Shown: positions 43,433 to 54,884, counted from the stretch's first letter. The stretch: 64,000 bases of DNA from Arion vulgaris (GCA_020796225.1 CM036760.1:3962501-4026500); one strand, 5' to 3'. Numbers and translations: made by a program. The notes: generated by a model from the sequence alone, not told the origin.

Positions 43433-44490
43433 CTAACCTACTACTACTACTGCTACATCTACTACTACTAAACTACTACTACTACTGCTACAGCTACCAC
43501 TGCACCTACTGCTACTACTACTACTACAGCTACTGCTGCTGCTAATACCTGTACTACTACTACTGCTGTTGCTACAGCTACTACTACTGCTACTGCTACT
43601 ACAGCTACTACTAGAGCTGCTGCTAATACTTGTACTACTACTACTGCCACTTCTACTATTAGCACTGCTACAATTACTACTACTACTGCTTCTACAACGA
43701 CTACGATTACTGCTACTAATGCAACTACTAATATTTCTACTACTTCTGCTGCTACTATTTCTGTTACTACTATTACTTCTACTGTTACTACAACTATTAC
43801 TACTACTATTACTACTACTACAATTACTACTACTACTACTACTATTACTACTATTACTTGTATTACTACTACTATTACTACTACTACTACTACTTATTAC
43901 TACTACTATTACTACTACTACTATTACTACTACTACTACTACTACTACTACTATACTACTACTACTACTACTACTACTACTATTACTACTACTACTACTA
44001 TTACTACTACTGCTACTACTACTACTACTACTACTACTACAGCTACTACTACTGCTGCTGCTACACCAACTACTACTACTGCTACAGCTACCACTGCACC
44101 TACTGCTACTACTACTACAGCTGCTGCTCATTGCTGCTAATACACTGTACTACTACTACTACTGCTACAGCTACCATGCACCTGCTACTACTACACACTG
44201 CTGCTGCAATACCGTACACTACTACTACTGCTACAGCTACCATGCACCTACTGCTACTACTACAGCTACTGCTGCTGCTAATACCTGTACTACTACTACT
44301 CTGCTGCTACGCTACCTACTACTCTACTCATCACTACTACACACGCAGCACCTGCAAACACTAGCTCTCAACTACTACTACTGCACAACTACTACTACTG
44401 CCACTGCTACTGCTACTGCACTACTACTACTACTGCTACTATTGTCAATACTACTACGAAAAATATTACTAGTAAAACTGCTACTATAAC
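43433..44490. repeat. About 1 kb TAC/CTG trinucleotide tract with higher-order structure
   Basis: Mostly TACTAC interrupted by CTGCTACAGCTACC-type modules. A module of the form CTACAGCTACCACTGCACCT then GCTGCTAATACCTGTACTAC recurs near 43,490, 43,575-43,635, 44,080, 44,165 and 44,230. The poly-Leu, poly-Ser and poly-Tyr frames (up to 306 codons) are by-products. Confidence 0.97.
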
Positions 44491-44494
44491 AAAA

Positions 44495-45460
44495 AGCGTT
44501 GGTTATAAACCGGCTACATTGGCTTCCTTTCTTGCTATACTCTCAGCATGTGGATGCCATTTATGACATTCCAAAACTGAAAAATTTAAACCCTGGCATT
44601 CATTAATATATTTGTTTCTTAATATTTGGTATCTAGGGGTGGTGGGGAGGGGATATAAGAGGGGGGTGTAAAATAAAATATAGGAGGATAACATGCCCCA
44701 CCCCCCTAAACAATAAATAATTATCATTACAACGCTATGTTATATTTTTCGAGCTTTTGATCGCGAGGAGGGGGAATTGAATATGAGAGAGAGAGGGAAA
44801 TTTGGGATCTCTTGTCCGAAGCTGTCGCCCTCAAATGTATATCATCGTGGTTTTTTCCTTCACAACATAAGAAAAGTTTGACCTTACGAGGGGTCAAACA
44901 AGAAATGTTTTCATCAGGAAACGCAATTCCGTTTTCTCATCCGGCCACCCGCTTTCCTATAACATCTGATAAAGTTGAAATATACAATTCTCTGGAGACA
45001 CAGCAACTCATTGTATTAACATCTGTACTTAGAAAATATTCCAAAAATTATTCGTAGAAAAATTGTTGTTAAAAAATATTACCCACACACACAACACAAA
45101 AAGCAACCCCGAACACGTAGAAAACAATTGTGTTGATATGTTATTATGGCAGTTATAAATAATCTTTCTATAGACAAAAATGTAACCAGGTGATGGTTTT
45201 ACCAGTAGTTTCCCCTTACTTTGAGCAATGCTACGGTTCTCTCCCTTTGTCTCTGCTCGTTTTTAATTCTTATATTGAGACCGCACGCGAGTAAAACAGT
45301 CACCATTACATTTATGTGGTGCAACGCCAGTTTTTCTTTTCACAGATTGTATAAAATTCCATCTTTTCTTCTTTACGTGCAAGTGCTTGTTACAAGAGGA
45401 CCACACGCGTTTAATGACACATTAAAATAGTTTGAAATGAGTTATATATTCTTCAAGAAC
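44495..45460. other. No recognisable element; G-rich spot at 44,636-44,672
   Basis: Unclassified. GGGGTGGTGGGGAGGGG near 44,636 is another G-quadruplex candidate. An 81-codon ORF at 44,812 has no motif. Confidence 0.45.
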
Positions 45461-45467
45461 ATGCGTT

Positions 45468-45712
45468 GCAGGAGCTCGCAAGGGGAGCAAGGAATTGTAA
45501 CACTGCGGCCTACAAGGCATGTTGTAAGAGGCGACTGAAGTAGGGGGCCTAGAAAAGCTACACTAGTGAATAAATAGCGTCGTAGATATCGGATGTGCTC
45601 GTCTACTTGTAGGCGCATAACTGGCAAAACGAACAAACGCTCTTATGTTCAGATCACATACAAATCACAAAGATTGGTTAATAAGTGGTCGATATGGCGC
45701 TTTGGAAGAAGA
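45468..45712 (+). mobile_element. SINE-E copy
   Basis: CGCAAGGGGAGCAAGGAATT, CGGCCTACAAGGCATG, TTGTAAGAGGCGACTGAAG, CTACTTGTAGGCGCATAACT, CAGATCACATACAAATCAC, then GAAGAAGAGG. Confidence 0.88.
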
Positions 45713-45734
45713 GGAACATATTCTTCAATCCTTG

Positions 45735-46015
45735 ATACAGCCGTACTATCATATTTGTAGTGGTGGTTTCTGTAGCGTAGAGATTAGATGCTATCAGTAC
45801 AACTGTACCTATCATATTTGTAGTAGTGGTTTCTGTAGCGTAGAGATTAGATGCTTGATAAACAACTGTAGCTATACGTACTATCATATTTGTAGTGGTG
45901 GTTTCTGTAGGAGATTAGATGTGATACAATATATCATATTTGTAGTGTGGTTCTGTGATAAGATTAGATGCTGATACAACCGTACTTATCATATTTTGTA
46001 GTGGTGGTTTCTGTT
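45735..46015 (+). repeat. Irregular tandem copies (5x, 50-72 bp) of the SINE-B 5' head
   Basis: CATATTTGTAGTGGTGGTTT then GTAGCGTAGAGATTAGATGC, at 45,751, 45,814, 45,886, 45,936 and 45,991. GCGTAGAGATTAGATGC corresponds to the head around box A in SINE-B. The last unit leads into a SINE-B body. Confidence 0.7.
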
Positions 46016-46210
46016 GATCGTTTATGTGCTCGACATTCGTCCCAATGGTACTAGGTTCGATCTCTCGTAGAGCCATATTTTTCTAGAAATCCAAGATATC
46101 AGTGTAGGTGAAATCAAGTTTCAGTCCTATCGGAGACGGACGATAAAACGTAGACCCCGTGTTCAAATTGTGCACGTAAAAGAACCGTTGACAGTTCGTA
46201 AACATATATA
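46016..46210 (+). mobile_element. SINE-B head and body, 3'-truncated
   Basis: Box B region AGGTTCGATCTCTCGTAGAG, then AGTCCTATCGGAGACGGACG, GATAAAACGTAGACC and GCACGTAAAAGAACC. Confidence 0.85.
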
Positions 46211-46234
46211 TTGATAATATAAATTGTGAAAGTT

Positions 46235-46650
46235 GGAAATCAAAAAAAAAATTGATAAGAAACTGGACAGCTTTGAGAATAAATGTCTATGAAAATTATT
46301 AAAAGTAAAATGGAGTGATTTCGTTTCTAACAACACAATGAGAGATAGAACACACCAACAACCGGTATCAAATATTATAAGGAAACAAGGTGGAAATATT
46401 TAGGTCATGTTCTTAGATCAGACGAAAAGAGACTAAATCGACAAGTCCTCATGTGGTCACCAGTTGGGAAAAGAAAACGTGAAAGACCAAAGACCACTCT
46501 TCGAAAACCATCCAACAAGAAAGTAAACTATTGGGATGTAAAACCATCATACAAGATCTCCAACTGCTAGCAATAAACCACATCACATGGAGATCTTAAA
46601 CCTCTGCCCTATGTGCCGCCTTTGGCACGAAAGGAACAAACTAACTAACT
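46235..46650 (+). pseudogene. RTE-type LINE C-terminal fragment, twin of 53.1 kb
   Basis: Nearly the same DNA as the minus-strand element at 53.08-53.50 kb: AAGAAACTGGACAGCTTTGA, GAACACACCAACAACCGGT, GTCATGTTCTTAGATCAGAC, TATGTGCCGCCTTTGGCACG. A stop (TGA) follows NKCL and small deletions break the frame. It ends with an AACT-repeat tail. Confidence 0.85.
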
Positions 46651-46689
46651 AATCAAATATAAAACAAAAACAAAAGAACTACCGTTACT

Positions 46690-46860
46690 GATTGTAGTAC
46701 GCTTTTAGGTCAGTGTAGGACAGGTGGGAGTGACAGTGAAAATTTAATGGCTGCATGGTAGTGCAGTTACAGTTAACTGTTCAGAGTACGATTTTTCTTT
46801 TAAGCCCTCAAGCGAAAAAAAATTTTAACCTTATCGTTGATTGAACGCGGGTCTCGAAAG
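46690..46860 (-). mobile_element. SINE-D copy
   Basis: CAGTGTAGGACAGGTGGGAG, AAATTTAATGGCTGCATGG, AACTGTTCAGAGTACGAT, then a head with TTGAACGCGGGTCTCG. Confidence 0.75.
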
Positions 46861-46904
46861 CCGTTTCCCAGCAAAGATTCATTAGATTTTTTAAATTCCT
46901 ACAG

Positions 46905-47075
46905 AATATTGTCACAATTATCTAAATTACATCAGGACCCTCGCCATTGCTACGGAGTTCATGCACTGCCTCTGCAATCTTCCTGTGTAAGAAAGAGATC
47001 AAAGCACACATCGTTATTCACCGAAATGCAATGATGATTGCTAATAAATTCAATCAATCTATCAATCAATATGTG
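46905..47075 (+). mobile_element. SINE-B 3' body and tail
   Basis: ACATCAGGACCCTCGCCATT, GCTACGGAGTTCATGCACTG, AATGCAATGATGATTGCT, ending in ATCAATCTATCAATCAAT. Confidence 0.8.
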
Positions 47076-47269
47076 TAGTGCGTTGCAAAAATATTCAATG
47101 TATCTTAAAAACTAATTGTATTTTTGTGTGTTATATGTAAAATTTAAGGACAACAAAATCTGGAATCATGAGAAAATTATTTCTGCAGACATGTGTAGGT
47201 TTTTCAGTTTCAACTTTTACGTGTTTTTCCCGAGTTATGAATTACGTTGACTAAAACACTACCTATTAA

Positions 47270-47720
47270 ATATTAAATGCATTTTTCCCTTGACAACATA
47301 TGGGTGTGGACGTGGACCATTGACAGAGCGGCGGAGAAGATCATTAATGAATTTGAATGCAAATTATACAGAAGAGTACTTATAATATTATCAACAGAAA
47401 AGAATAAACCTTCTGTTCTGCAACAGCTTGATATTAAAGAGAGTTGGCTATTAAAGAATAAAAATAAGAAAATTTAATATTTTGGACACATCAAACGACA
47501 TGAGTGCCTAGAGAAGAACATTTTGGAGGGAATGGTGCCTGGAAAAGAATGAGAGGAAGACCTAGATGAAAGATGGGTGCAAGATGTCATTGCTTATCTG
47601 AGAATGACTGCTGCTGACGCCGGTCAACTTGCATAGAATAGAGAGTTTTTCAGGACTGCTGTCATTAGAACCAGGTTCCGAAGGGACAAGCTGCTTGATG
47701 ATGATAAAATATATATACCT
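47270..47720 (+). pseudogene. RTE-type LINE C-terminal relic, unexpanded
   Basis: AAEKIINEFECKLYRRVLII, QLDIKESWLL, then KRHECLEKN and one copy of the VIAYLRMTAADAGQLA segment, ending RFRRDKLLDDD. It is the single-copy counterpart of the ten-unit array at 33.34 kb. Confidence 0.8.
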
Positions 47721-47829
47721 TTCAAGAGTGTCCATTAAGACATTATACGAAATCAGTGATCGTGTGATGGATAAACTGGAAAACATGGATATTGCACTAT
47801 TTATGAACCTGTCACATCGGTTTAAAATT

Positions 47830-48300
47830 GGATCAAAATTGGTTATTGGTTATTGGTTACTAAACTGACGTCATTGCACTCCAGCAGACCCATGGTGCTC
47901 AGTCTCCCCCAACAGATATCGAAGCGCATGCATACTGATGGTTCCCGTGGCTCGCTGATTAAACACACCTCTCACTCTGCCTCGCAGGCATCCAGTTCGA
48001 CTTGTACAACGGGTAACTCCAAACTGTGACACGGTATCAAACTGCCAAATCGCTTGATCGATTCAACATCGATTTTAGTGTCCTCATCCAGCAGACAGTC
48101 GCGAAGAGACCGAAGAACATCCCCTTTATCCATCTTCAACTCCACAACAATCGATGCTGTTGGTGCAAGCCTGTCCGCTCTCTCATTACCGTAAACACCC
48201 GCATGCCCAGGACAGTATATCCACGTAATTCTCTGGATGTTAGAAACTTCTATAGACGACATCCACTCATACCGGAACCTGCCCTTCTGGATCAAAATTT
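47830..48300 (-). pseudogene. RNH-LINE 3' end
   Basis: A 108-codon frame (47,972-48,295) with GRFRYEWMSS, RITWIYCPGHAGVYGNERAD and KMDKGDVLRSLRDCLLDEDT. The 3' tail reads GGTTATTGGTTATTGGTTAC on the plus strand. Very close to 3,480-3,938. Confidence 0.85.
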
Positions 48301-48377
48301 AATTGTCTATAAAAAAATACGAGACAAATTTAGTTTTCATTTCCCTTATTTCTATCATGCTTATTTCTATCAGTTTC

Positions 48378-48495
48378 TTTAAAATCTAATGTTTCTTCAA
48401 AATCTAATGTTTCTTCAAAATCTAATGTTTCTTCAAAATGTAATGTTTCTTCAAAATCTAATGTTTCTTCAAAATCTAATATTTCTTCAAAATCT
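48378..48495. repeat. 18-bp tandem repeat, about 6.5 copies
   Basis: AAAATCTAATGTTTCTTC units; one has TGTAATG. Confidence 0.95.
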
Positions 48496-48629
48496 AGTGA
48501 AACGACAAGTTAGAAAAGAAGAAAAATAAAGGAGGCCGTTTTGAGTTCCATGTAATATATTTGTAAATACAATATTTCGTCCATTTATCGACTTTGGGAA
48601 TACACTGAGGGTGTTTGTGGTCAATGTCA

Positions 48630-49075
48630 TGTTTGATCACCTTTACCTCTCAGTGTTACTCTTTTGCTCAGTTGATCACCTTTTATCTCTCAGTGTTACT
48701 CTGTTGCTCCAGTTGATCACCCTTTACTCTCTCAGTGTTACTCTGTTGCTCAGTTGATCACCTTTACCTCTCAGTGTTACTCTGTTGCTCAGTTGATCAC
48801 CTTTATCTCTCAGTGTTACTCTGTTGCTCAGTTGATCACCTTTATCTCTCAGTGTTACTCTGTTGCTCAGTTGATCACCTTTATCTCTCAGTGTTACTCT
48901 GTTGCTCAGTTGATCACCTTTACCTCTCAGTGTTACTCTGTTGCTCAGTTGATCACTTTTACCTTCCAGTATTACTCTGTTGCTCAGTTGATCACCTTTA
49001 CCTCTCAGTGTTACTCTGTTGCTCAGTTGATCACCTTTACCTCTCAGTGTTACTCTGTTGATCAGTTGAAACTTA
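48630..49075. repeat. 39-bp tandem repeat, about 11 copies
   Basis: TCAGTTGATCACCTTTATCT then CTCAGTGTTACTCTGTTGC. 39 is a multiple of 3, so two frames stay open (108 and 110 codons); these are by-products. No similarity to the flanking LINE noticed. Confidence 0.95.
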
Positions 49076-49144
49076 ATCGACCCTAAAGCCTTTACGGTCG
49101 TAATGAAACCGCATGTAATACTTCCTCCCTTCTTCAGCGATCTC

Positions 49145-49860
49145 TGGTCATGACTTTATTTACTGTGGACCGCATGGACAGTCAGCTTCAGGTCTGTCAA
49201 GTTTCCCAAAGCTTAGTTTTCAGGTCACTGGGTGTGGCCACGTGTTGCTTCTCAGCTCACCCAGGAGAGGACAATCTTGCAAGATATGCTCGGGTGTCTG
49301 TTCCGCCTGCTGACACTGGCGAGGAGATCTGTCATTGACTTATTCCTAGTCTATATAAGTTGTTCTGTGCTGAAGTCTTGCAGGTGTCTCAGGGTGCGTA
49401 GTCGAAATATAATGACCTGGTCTGTTCTGCTTAGGTCTTTGAGGAAGTCTTTTCCATAATCATATCCAGTGTTTGTCTCCAGTCTACTGCAGATTTTCTC
49501 TGTGTGAGTTTTTGACCTTCTTGAAAAGACAGGGATTGTTAAATTTGCTCTTTGGCACTGCCCTCCTTAGCTAAGACATCGGCACTCTCATTGCCTGCAA
49601 TGCCACAGTGAGATGGAATCACTGCAAGTGAATTTCTGCCTTTTCTGAAAGCTGAGCAAGTTCTCTTTTAGGTTTTGTACTGTGCTGTCAGCGGATTTAG
49701 CCTCCAGGGCTTGTATAGCTGACAGTGAGTCTGTAAGAAATACCATCTTGCCTGCAGGTGCTTGCAGCTTATTCATGTGCTGTGCTGCCAGCAGAAGGGC
49801 TAAGAGTTCTGCTTTGTAGTTGGAACATATCCTTCCAGTAGGGGCCGCTAGAGACATGCA
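49145..49860 (-). pseudogene. RNH-LINE 3' end: RNase H to knuckle
   Basis: The frame 49,588-49,857 reads NYKAELLALLLAAQHM, FLTDSLSAIQALEAK and LKENLLSFQK, the RNase H core with catalytic E and D residues. A GNESADVLAKEG-like segment follows near 49.56 kb, and a QAEQTPEHILQDCPL knuckle near 49.28 kb. Frameshifted between blocks. Confidence 0.85.
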
Positions 49861-49984
49861 CTATGAAGCTGGTTAGTAAATCTAGTGTTTTATAGTTTTA
49901 TGTTGTGTAATTCTAGTACATTCTAAGGTGTTTAAAAAAAAATATTCATTGTCTTTTATTTTTATTTTTTCTTATCTTATTGTT

Positions 49985-50240
49985 GTCTTCTTCTTCAAAC
50001 GCTCCATATCGAGCACTTGGTAACCACTATTTTCGTATGTCTATGTAATCTGAGCCTAGAGAGATTGTATGTTGAGCCAGTTATGCGTCTACAATTAGGT
50101 CAGCACTTCATATTTATGCGACGCTTTTTATTTACTAGAGTAGCTTTCTAGACCCTACCTCAATCGTCTCTTAGCATGCATTGTACGTCACAGTGTAACT
50201 ATTCTTTGCTCCCCTTGCAGCGCCGGCAACATTCAGGCGT
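49985..50240 (-). mobile_element. SINE-E copy
   Basis: TTCTTCTTCAAACGCTCCAT, TATGCGTCTACAATTAGG, CGACGCTTTTTATTTACTAG, CTCCCCTTGCAGCGCCGGC. Some deletions in the core. Confidence 0.82.
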
Positions 50241-50244
50241 TTTC

Positions 50245-50885
50245 CTAGTAATATACGTATAAGTTAATATTACTGTAAGATCTCGCCAATTTTAACTTTT
50301 ATCAGCCCAAAAATCCGAATATATTCTTCACAATTTAACGGTCTACTGAATAAATACGATAAAAAGAATTCTAGTTTGACATTTATGAGTACAAATTCTA
50401 AATATTTTCTACAATATTAACGCATAAAAACAGAACAAGAACAATGGTTCTGTTCGCGTGCTAACTCACTGACAACGATCTTGATCATTCTTCCAGCTGT
50501 TACTGTTGCCTAGCAACTACTATAGAACATTATTTATTCTCAGAGAAGTAAAGGATTCCTAATAAGAGAGTATTTGAAACGATGGTACTTTCTACATTTT
50601 TCCTGCCAAGATGGTAACTGTGTGTGGACATTTGTAGATATGTTTCAAGCAATGAATATTTGCCATGTTTGTTCTTTCTATAATTTGTCTTTTGTTTGTT
50701 GAAACAAGGAGGAGGTGAGGGTTGGAGGAGGGATATCTCTGATATCGTGGAGAGTTTGTGGGAGATTCAGGTTCGTTTTTGTTCACTTTGGGTGGCTGTG
50801 TTATTTCTACTTGTAAGTGTAGAGTTTCCTTCGTTCGGCTAACTTGTCTTGTGTTACGCCTTACATTACATTCGTGTAGGGAGAA
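50245..50885. other. No recognisable gene or element
   Basis: AT-rich. A 134-codon minus-strand ORF (50,592-50,996) runs into the adjacent LINE terminus in antisense and has no motif. Confidence 0.45.
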
Positions 50886-50889
50886 TGTA

Positions 50890-51350
50890 ATTATGATGAA
50901 TGTGTTTGATGGACAATAGTAAATACCAGGAACAGAAATTTGTGGAGATACATGATCGCCTACGCCAGCAGGCACAGCACCTGATGATAAAGGCATTCTA
51001 TCAATTGTATTTGTTACATGTTACATGGACCAATGAGCAAAGAACATTCGCAAAAAGTGACAATATTTGTGAAATACGATGTCAACGAAAAGTTACTAAC
51101 AACACCAGAAAAGACAGTCACCAACATCAGCATAAGAAAGAAAGTTGGGACAGAACCTTGCTTGAATTACATTGAGAAACAAAGAATAAAGTGGTTTGGC
51201 AAATTAATAAAGATGCACCCAAACTTCACAGTATACAAAGACATCTACAACGCAACAGAACATCAGGAAAGAAGGCGAGAGGAAGACCATGAAAAGATGG
51301 TTAGATGGCATAGTAGAATCCTGTCAAAGAGGAAAATATAACTATCACCT
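50890..51350 (+). pseudogene. RTE-type LINE 3' terminus plus a second C-terminal fragment
   Basis: 50,905-50,995 is the FVEIHDRLRQQAQHLM terminus. 51,018-51,341 is a separate piece with TPEKTVTNISIRKKVGTEPC, YIEKQRIKWFGKLIKM and a RRREEDHEKMVRW end. Both are truncated at the 5' side. Confidence 0.7.
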
Positions 51351-51594
51351 AAGTCCCCAGAAAAGCGCAAGATAAACACAGATAACCAAGACAGTGAGCA
51401 AAAACCCGGTAGAAGTGTGACGTTAAAAGTAAAAGAAGAAGAATATACTACGTTATTTGGCTTGTAGACAGCTATAGCTATCCTAAGACAGCTATAGCTA
51501 TCCAATGGGCAGCAGGAACAAAGAAAGAAAGGAAACATGGAGAAGATCTGTGAAAATAGTGTGGACAGATTGTAGTCTGACTGTCTTTACTGTC

Positions 51595-52425
51595 TTTGAT
51601 ATCTTTTATGTCATCTTATGTCATGTTATGATATGCTATGTTATGTTATGCGATCGACGTCATGGTACATTGGACATTCCCATTCGTGTTCTGTCCTCCG
51701 CTGCTGCAGCCATCCCAAAGTACATTTGTTCACCGTACCCATGAGAAGTTGATTACTATATCTTCTCTCTCTACCACGAAGACGACACTGTCTGGCATGT
51801 TCAAACTTAACGCCTAATTCTCGAACTTGTTCCAGTGTCTGAGACCCGCCCATGTCACATAATTGAGAGCGTACCGCATTGATGATATTAGCTCTGTACA
51901 CACTTCTGCCCGCTTGAGTCGAGGCATTGTTTGCAAGAAAGTCAGCACGCTCGTTACCCTGCACTCAGCATGTCCAAGTGTACAGTCAAGTCATTTTCTT
52001 GAGATGTGATCTCCGAATGATGTCCACCCATTCCACACGCATACTTCCAGATTCAATCATTTGAAGCATATTCATCGAGTCTGATATAATAATCGTATGG
52101 GTTACCTGTTGCTCAGCCACCCATAACAGAGCCCTGGAGGCAGCAGTGATCTACATAGTCATGCTCGATGTTGTTGTCTCGAAAGCGCCGCAGTCCTCAC
52201 GAAGTGTGCGACCGTTTCGCTGTGCTGAATAAGCCCACGATGATCTGGTTCCGCGTTTGACAGAGTCATCGGTGTAGATAATGATATCACCTGGATGGGA
52301 GTGCTGATCCACGAGTGCAAGAATATCCGCATTGACGACGCCCGGGGCCCATTCTCTACAGCGTCTCCCAAGTGTACTGACAACCCTGGTATAAGCAGTC
52401 ATATCCTCTGATATAAGCATCCATT
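51595..52425 (-). pseudogene. RNH-LINE 3' end with nearly complete RNase H
   Basis: Order on the minus strand: IIIYTDDSVKRGTRSSWAY (52.27 kb; the first catalytic Asp is present), GRTLREDCGAFETTTSSMT, a DSMNMLQMIESG-like segment (52.07 kb), QGNERADFLANNAS (51.95 kb), CRLRGRERRYSNQ and HEWECPMYHDVDRIT (51.66 kb). Stop or frameshift near 52.15 and 51.97 kb. The 3' tail is an ATGTT-type pentamer run (51,605-51,650), as at 14.9 kb. Confidence 0.88.
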
Positions 52426-52444
52426 CTTCACCATGTGCTTTCTT

Positions 52445-52640
52445 TTGTTTATGGCGATGTAGGACTGTGGGAAGAGAGGGGGAAAGAAGCCTGCTAAGTT
52501 TAATGGTTGCATGGCTAAGGCAGTTACCGGGAAACTGTTCAAGTTATGCCCCCGGCAGAAAAATCTCTTTGACTTTACCATGATCGAACCCATGTCTCTC
52601 GAATGGGAGCCCACACTTAAATCTATTCGATCAGACGCTC
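52445..52640 (-). mobile_element. SINE-D copy
   Basis: TTTAATGGTTGCATGGCTAA, GGAAACTGTTCAAGTTATGC, then head GATCGAACCCATGTCTCTCG and CGATCAGACGC. Confidence 0.8.
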
Positions 52641-52784
52641 TTCTTGTATCCTGATAAAGGAAACAATTAGAAGAAAATCTGCGGAATGGTCAAAGAGGAT
52701 TATAAATATAGATGCATGAAATACAAATCTATGTTGGAGATGATTAAGCATTAGAAAGGGGGGCATTCATCAATATAATAACCG

Positions 52785-53042
52785 TGTGGTACCAGAACCG
52801 GCAAGGGAAGCAAAGAATAGTACCACAGCACCTACAAGGTATATCGTAAGAGGCGACTGAGATTGGGGCTTAGGGAAGCTATCCTAGTAAATAAAAAGCG
52901 TTGCAGAACTCGGATGTGCTGGCATAGACGCATTATAGACGCATAACTGACATAGAGTACAATCACTCTTAGGCTCAGTTCACATACAGATCACACAGAG
53001 TGATTAACAAGTAATCGATATAGAGCGTTCAAAGAAGAAGCA
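52785..53042 (+). mobile_element. SINE-E copy
   Basis: CCGTGTGGTACCAGAACCGG, CAAAGAATAGTACCAC, TATCGTAAGAGGCGACTGAG, AAATAAAAAGCGTTGCAGAA, then GAAGAAGCAGAAG. Confidence 0.88.
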
Positions 53043-53076
53043 GAAGTCGTAGCAGGTCAATGCCTGTTACTTCGAT

Positions 53077-54370
53077 TTACGCAACAGTATAGTTTATTCC
53101 TTTCGTGCCAAAGGCGGCACATAGGGCAGAGGTTTTAGATCTCCATCTGATACGGTTCTTTGCTAGCAGTTGGAGATCTTGTATGGTTTTACATCCCAAT
53201 AGTTTACTTTCTTGTTGGATGGTTCTTCGAAGAGTGGTCTTTGGTCTTCCACGTTTTCTTTTACCAACTGGTGACCACATAAGGACTTGTCGATTTAGTC
53301 TCTTTTCGTCTGATCTAAGAACATGACCTAAATACTTCCACCTTCTTTTCCTTATAATATTTGATACAGGTTGTTGGTGTGTTCTATCTCTCACTGTGTT
53401 GTTAGAAACGAAATCACTCCATTTTACTTTTAATAATTTTCGGAGACATTTATTCTCAAAGCTGTCCAGTTTCTTATCAATTTTCTTTGTTGATTTCAAC
53501 TTTCACAACCGTAGGTCAGTACAGGAATCACACATGACCTAAATAATTTAACTTTTGTGCATATACTAAGGTCTTGAGATTGCCAGATATTCGTTAATTT
53601 AGTGAAGGCACTAGCTGCTATAGCAACACGAGAGTTTATTTCTTTCATCGTGTCTCCGTTGTTTGACACTTTACTACCCAAATATGTAAAATGTTCAACT
53701 TTCTCCAGTGTTTGGCCATTTATTACGATGTTGTCTGTCGAGTTTGTGAGGTCCATAATTTTGGTCTTGACAGAATTAATCTGGAGACCAACCTGTTCTG
53801 CAAGTGTGCAAAGATTGCTCGTTAGTTTGTGGGTTGCTTGTGTGGTTGAATTCAATATGGCCACGTCATCGGCAAAGTCAAGATCAAATAGTCTGCTGTT
53901 ATTAAGCCATTTGATGCCTAGTTGATCATCTTGGGTGCATTTGCGCATGATCCAGTCTATAGCTATCCCAAAAGCATAGGTGACATCACGCAGCCCTGCT
54001 TCACACCAGAATTGACTGTGAACCAGTCTGAGTTTCCTGCATCTGTTCTTACACAGTAGGATGCTTCAGAATAGAAGGCTTTATAATATTGATGTACTTT
54101 TCCTGGAAGCCGTAGGTCTTAAGAATCTCCCAGAGAGTAGAACGATGATATCAAATGCTTTCTGAAAGTCTATAAAATTTATCACTAGTGGTGACTGGAA
54201 TTCAATTGATTCTTCTATAATGGATCTCAGCGTGAAGATATGATCGGTACAAGAACGATGTGGACGAAAGCCAGCTTGTTCTTCTCTTAGCCTTGCGTCG
54301 ACGGCTTTTTCAGCCTCTCCATCAAAATAATGCAACAGTATACGACGTGTAAGTGATCTGAAACAGAAAC
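53077..54370 (-). pseudogene. RTE-type LINE ORF2, RT domain to C-terminus, broken
   Basis: Minus-strand order: EEQAGFRPHRSCTDH and VINFIDFQKAFD (54.2 kb); LFDLDFADDVAIL catalytic box (53.88 kb); FTYLGSKVSNNGDTMKEINS; FRSCVIPVLTYGCES (53.52 kb); KCLRKLLKVKWSDF; RRWKYLGHVLRSDEKR; KRKRGRPKTTLRRT; NRIRWRSKTSALC. Frameshifts near 54.12, 53.96 and 53.50 kb. The 3' third is almost identical to 46.24-46.65 kb, so the family moved fairly recently. Confidence 0.9.
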
Positions 54371-54489
54371 GTTGAACTCGCCAGCAAATGATTAGATTAG
54401 ATTAAACTCTAATAAAATTATGAGTGCTCTTATGAAAATTATATTTTAAAATTTTTATTTTTAAAAAATGAATCAATTTAAGAAATCCT

Positions 54490-54690
54490 TATGCCCGCCT
54501 GCCTAGCGTGTTCGTAGCGTGTTGGACGACAGGTCACAAGCCCCCTGTGAGTGCAGTTAAATTCCGCAGGCTGGCAGAAAAGCCACAGGTTCTTCAGATT
54601 TACGGTGTTACCGAAGGGTTACGATGTCCATGACACCGAGCCGAAGAGCTGAAAAGCTCAAGTGCTTCTGGATCTGGAAAAACAAAAAAA
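54490..54690 (+). mobile_element. SINE-C copy
   Basis: GTTCGTAGCGTGTTGGACG, GTTAAATTCCGCAGG, CAGAAAAGCCACAGG, CCGAGCCGAAGAGCTGAAAA, GTGCTTCTGGATCTGG, A-rich tail. It abuts a SINE-D. Confidence 0.85.
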
Positions 54691-54694
54691 TTTA

Positions 54695-54880
54695 TAGTAA
54701 GGCCAATTATTTTTTTCTGTTGTGGGCATAAATGAAAAATCCTAACCTGAACAGTTGGGCGGCGACTACACTAGCCATGCGGCCATTAAATTCATCAGTC
54801 TCTCGTCCCACTTGTCCTACACCGCCCCCAAAAAGTAGTACTACAGGCTGTAACGACAGTAACGAAATGAGTGTAAACAG
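54695..54880 (+). mobile_element. SINE-D copy, head missing
   Basis: AAATCCTAACCTGAACAG, CTAGCCATGCGGCCATTAAA, CCACTTGTCCTACACCGCC, TACAGGCTGTAACGACAG. The head is replaced by the preceding SINE-C. Confidence 0.82.
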
Positions 54881-54884
54881 TGTT

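Noticed and set aside
43569..44489. 306-codon poly-Leu and 232-codon poly-Ser ORFs.
   Set aside because: Pure by-products of a TAC/CTG trinucleotide tract; no non-repetitive protein sequence attached.
48735..49086. Two overlapping ORFs of 108-110 codons with a 13-residue repeat.
   Set aside because: 39-bp tandem repeat; both frames open for arithmetic reasons only.
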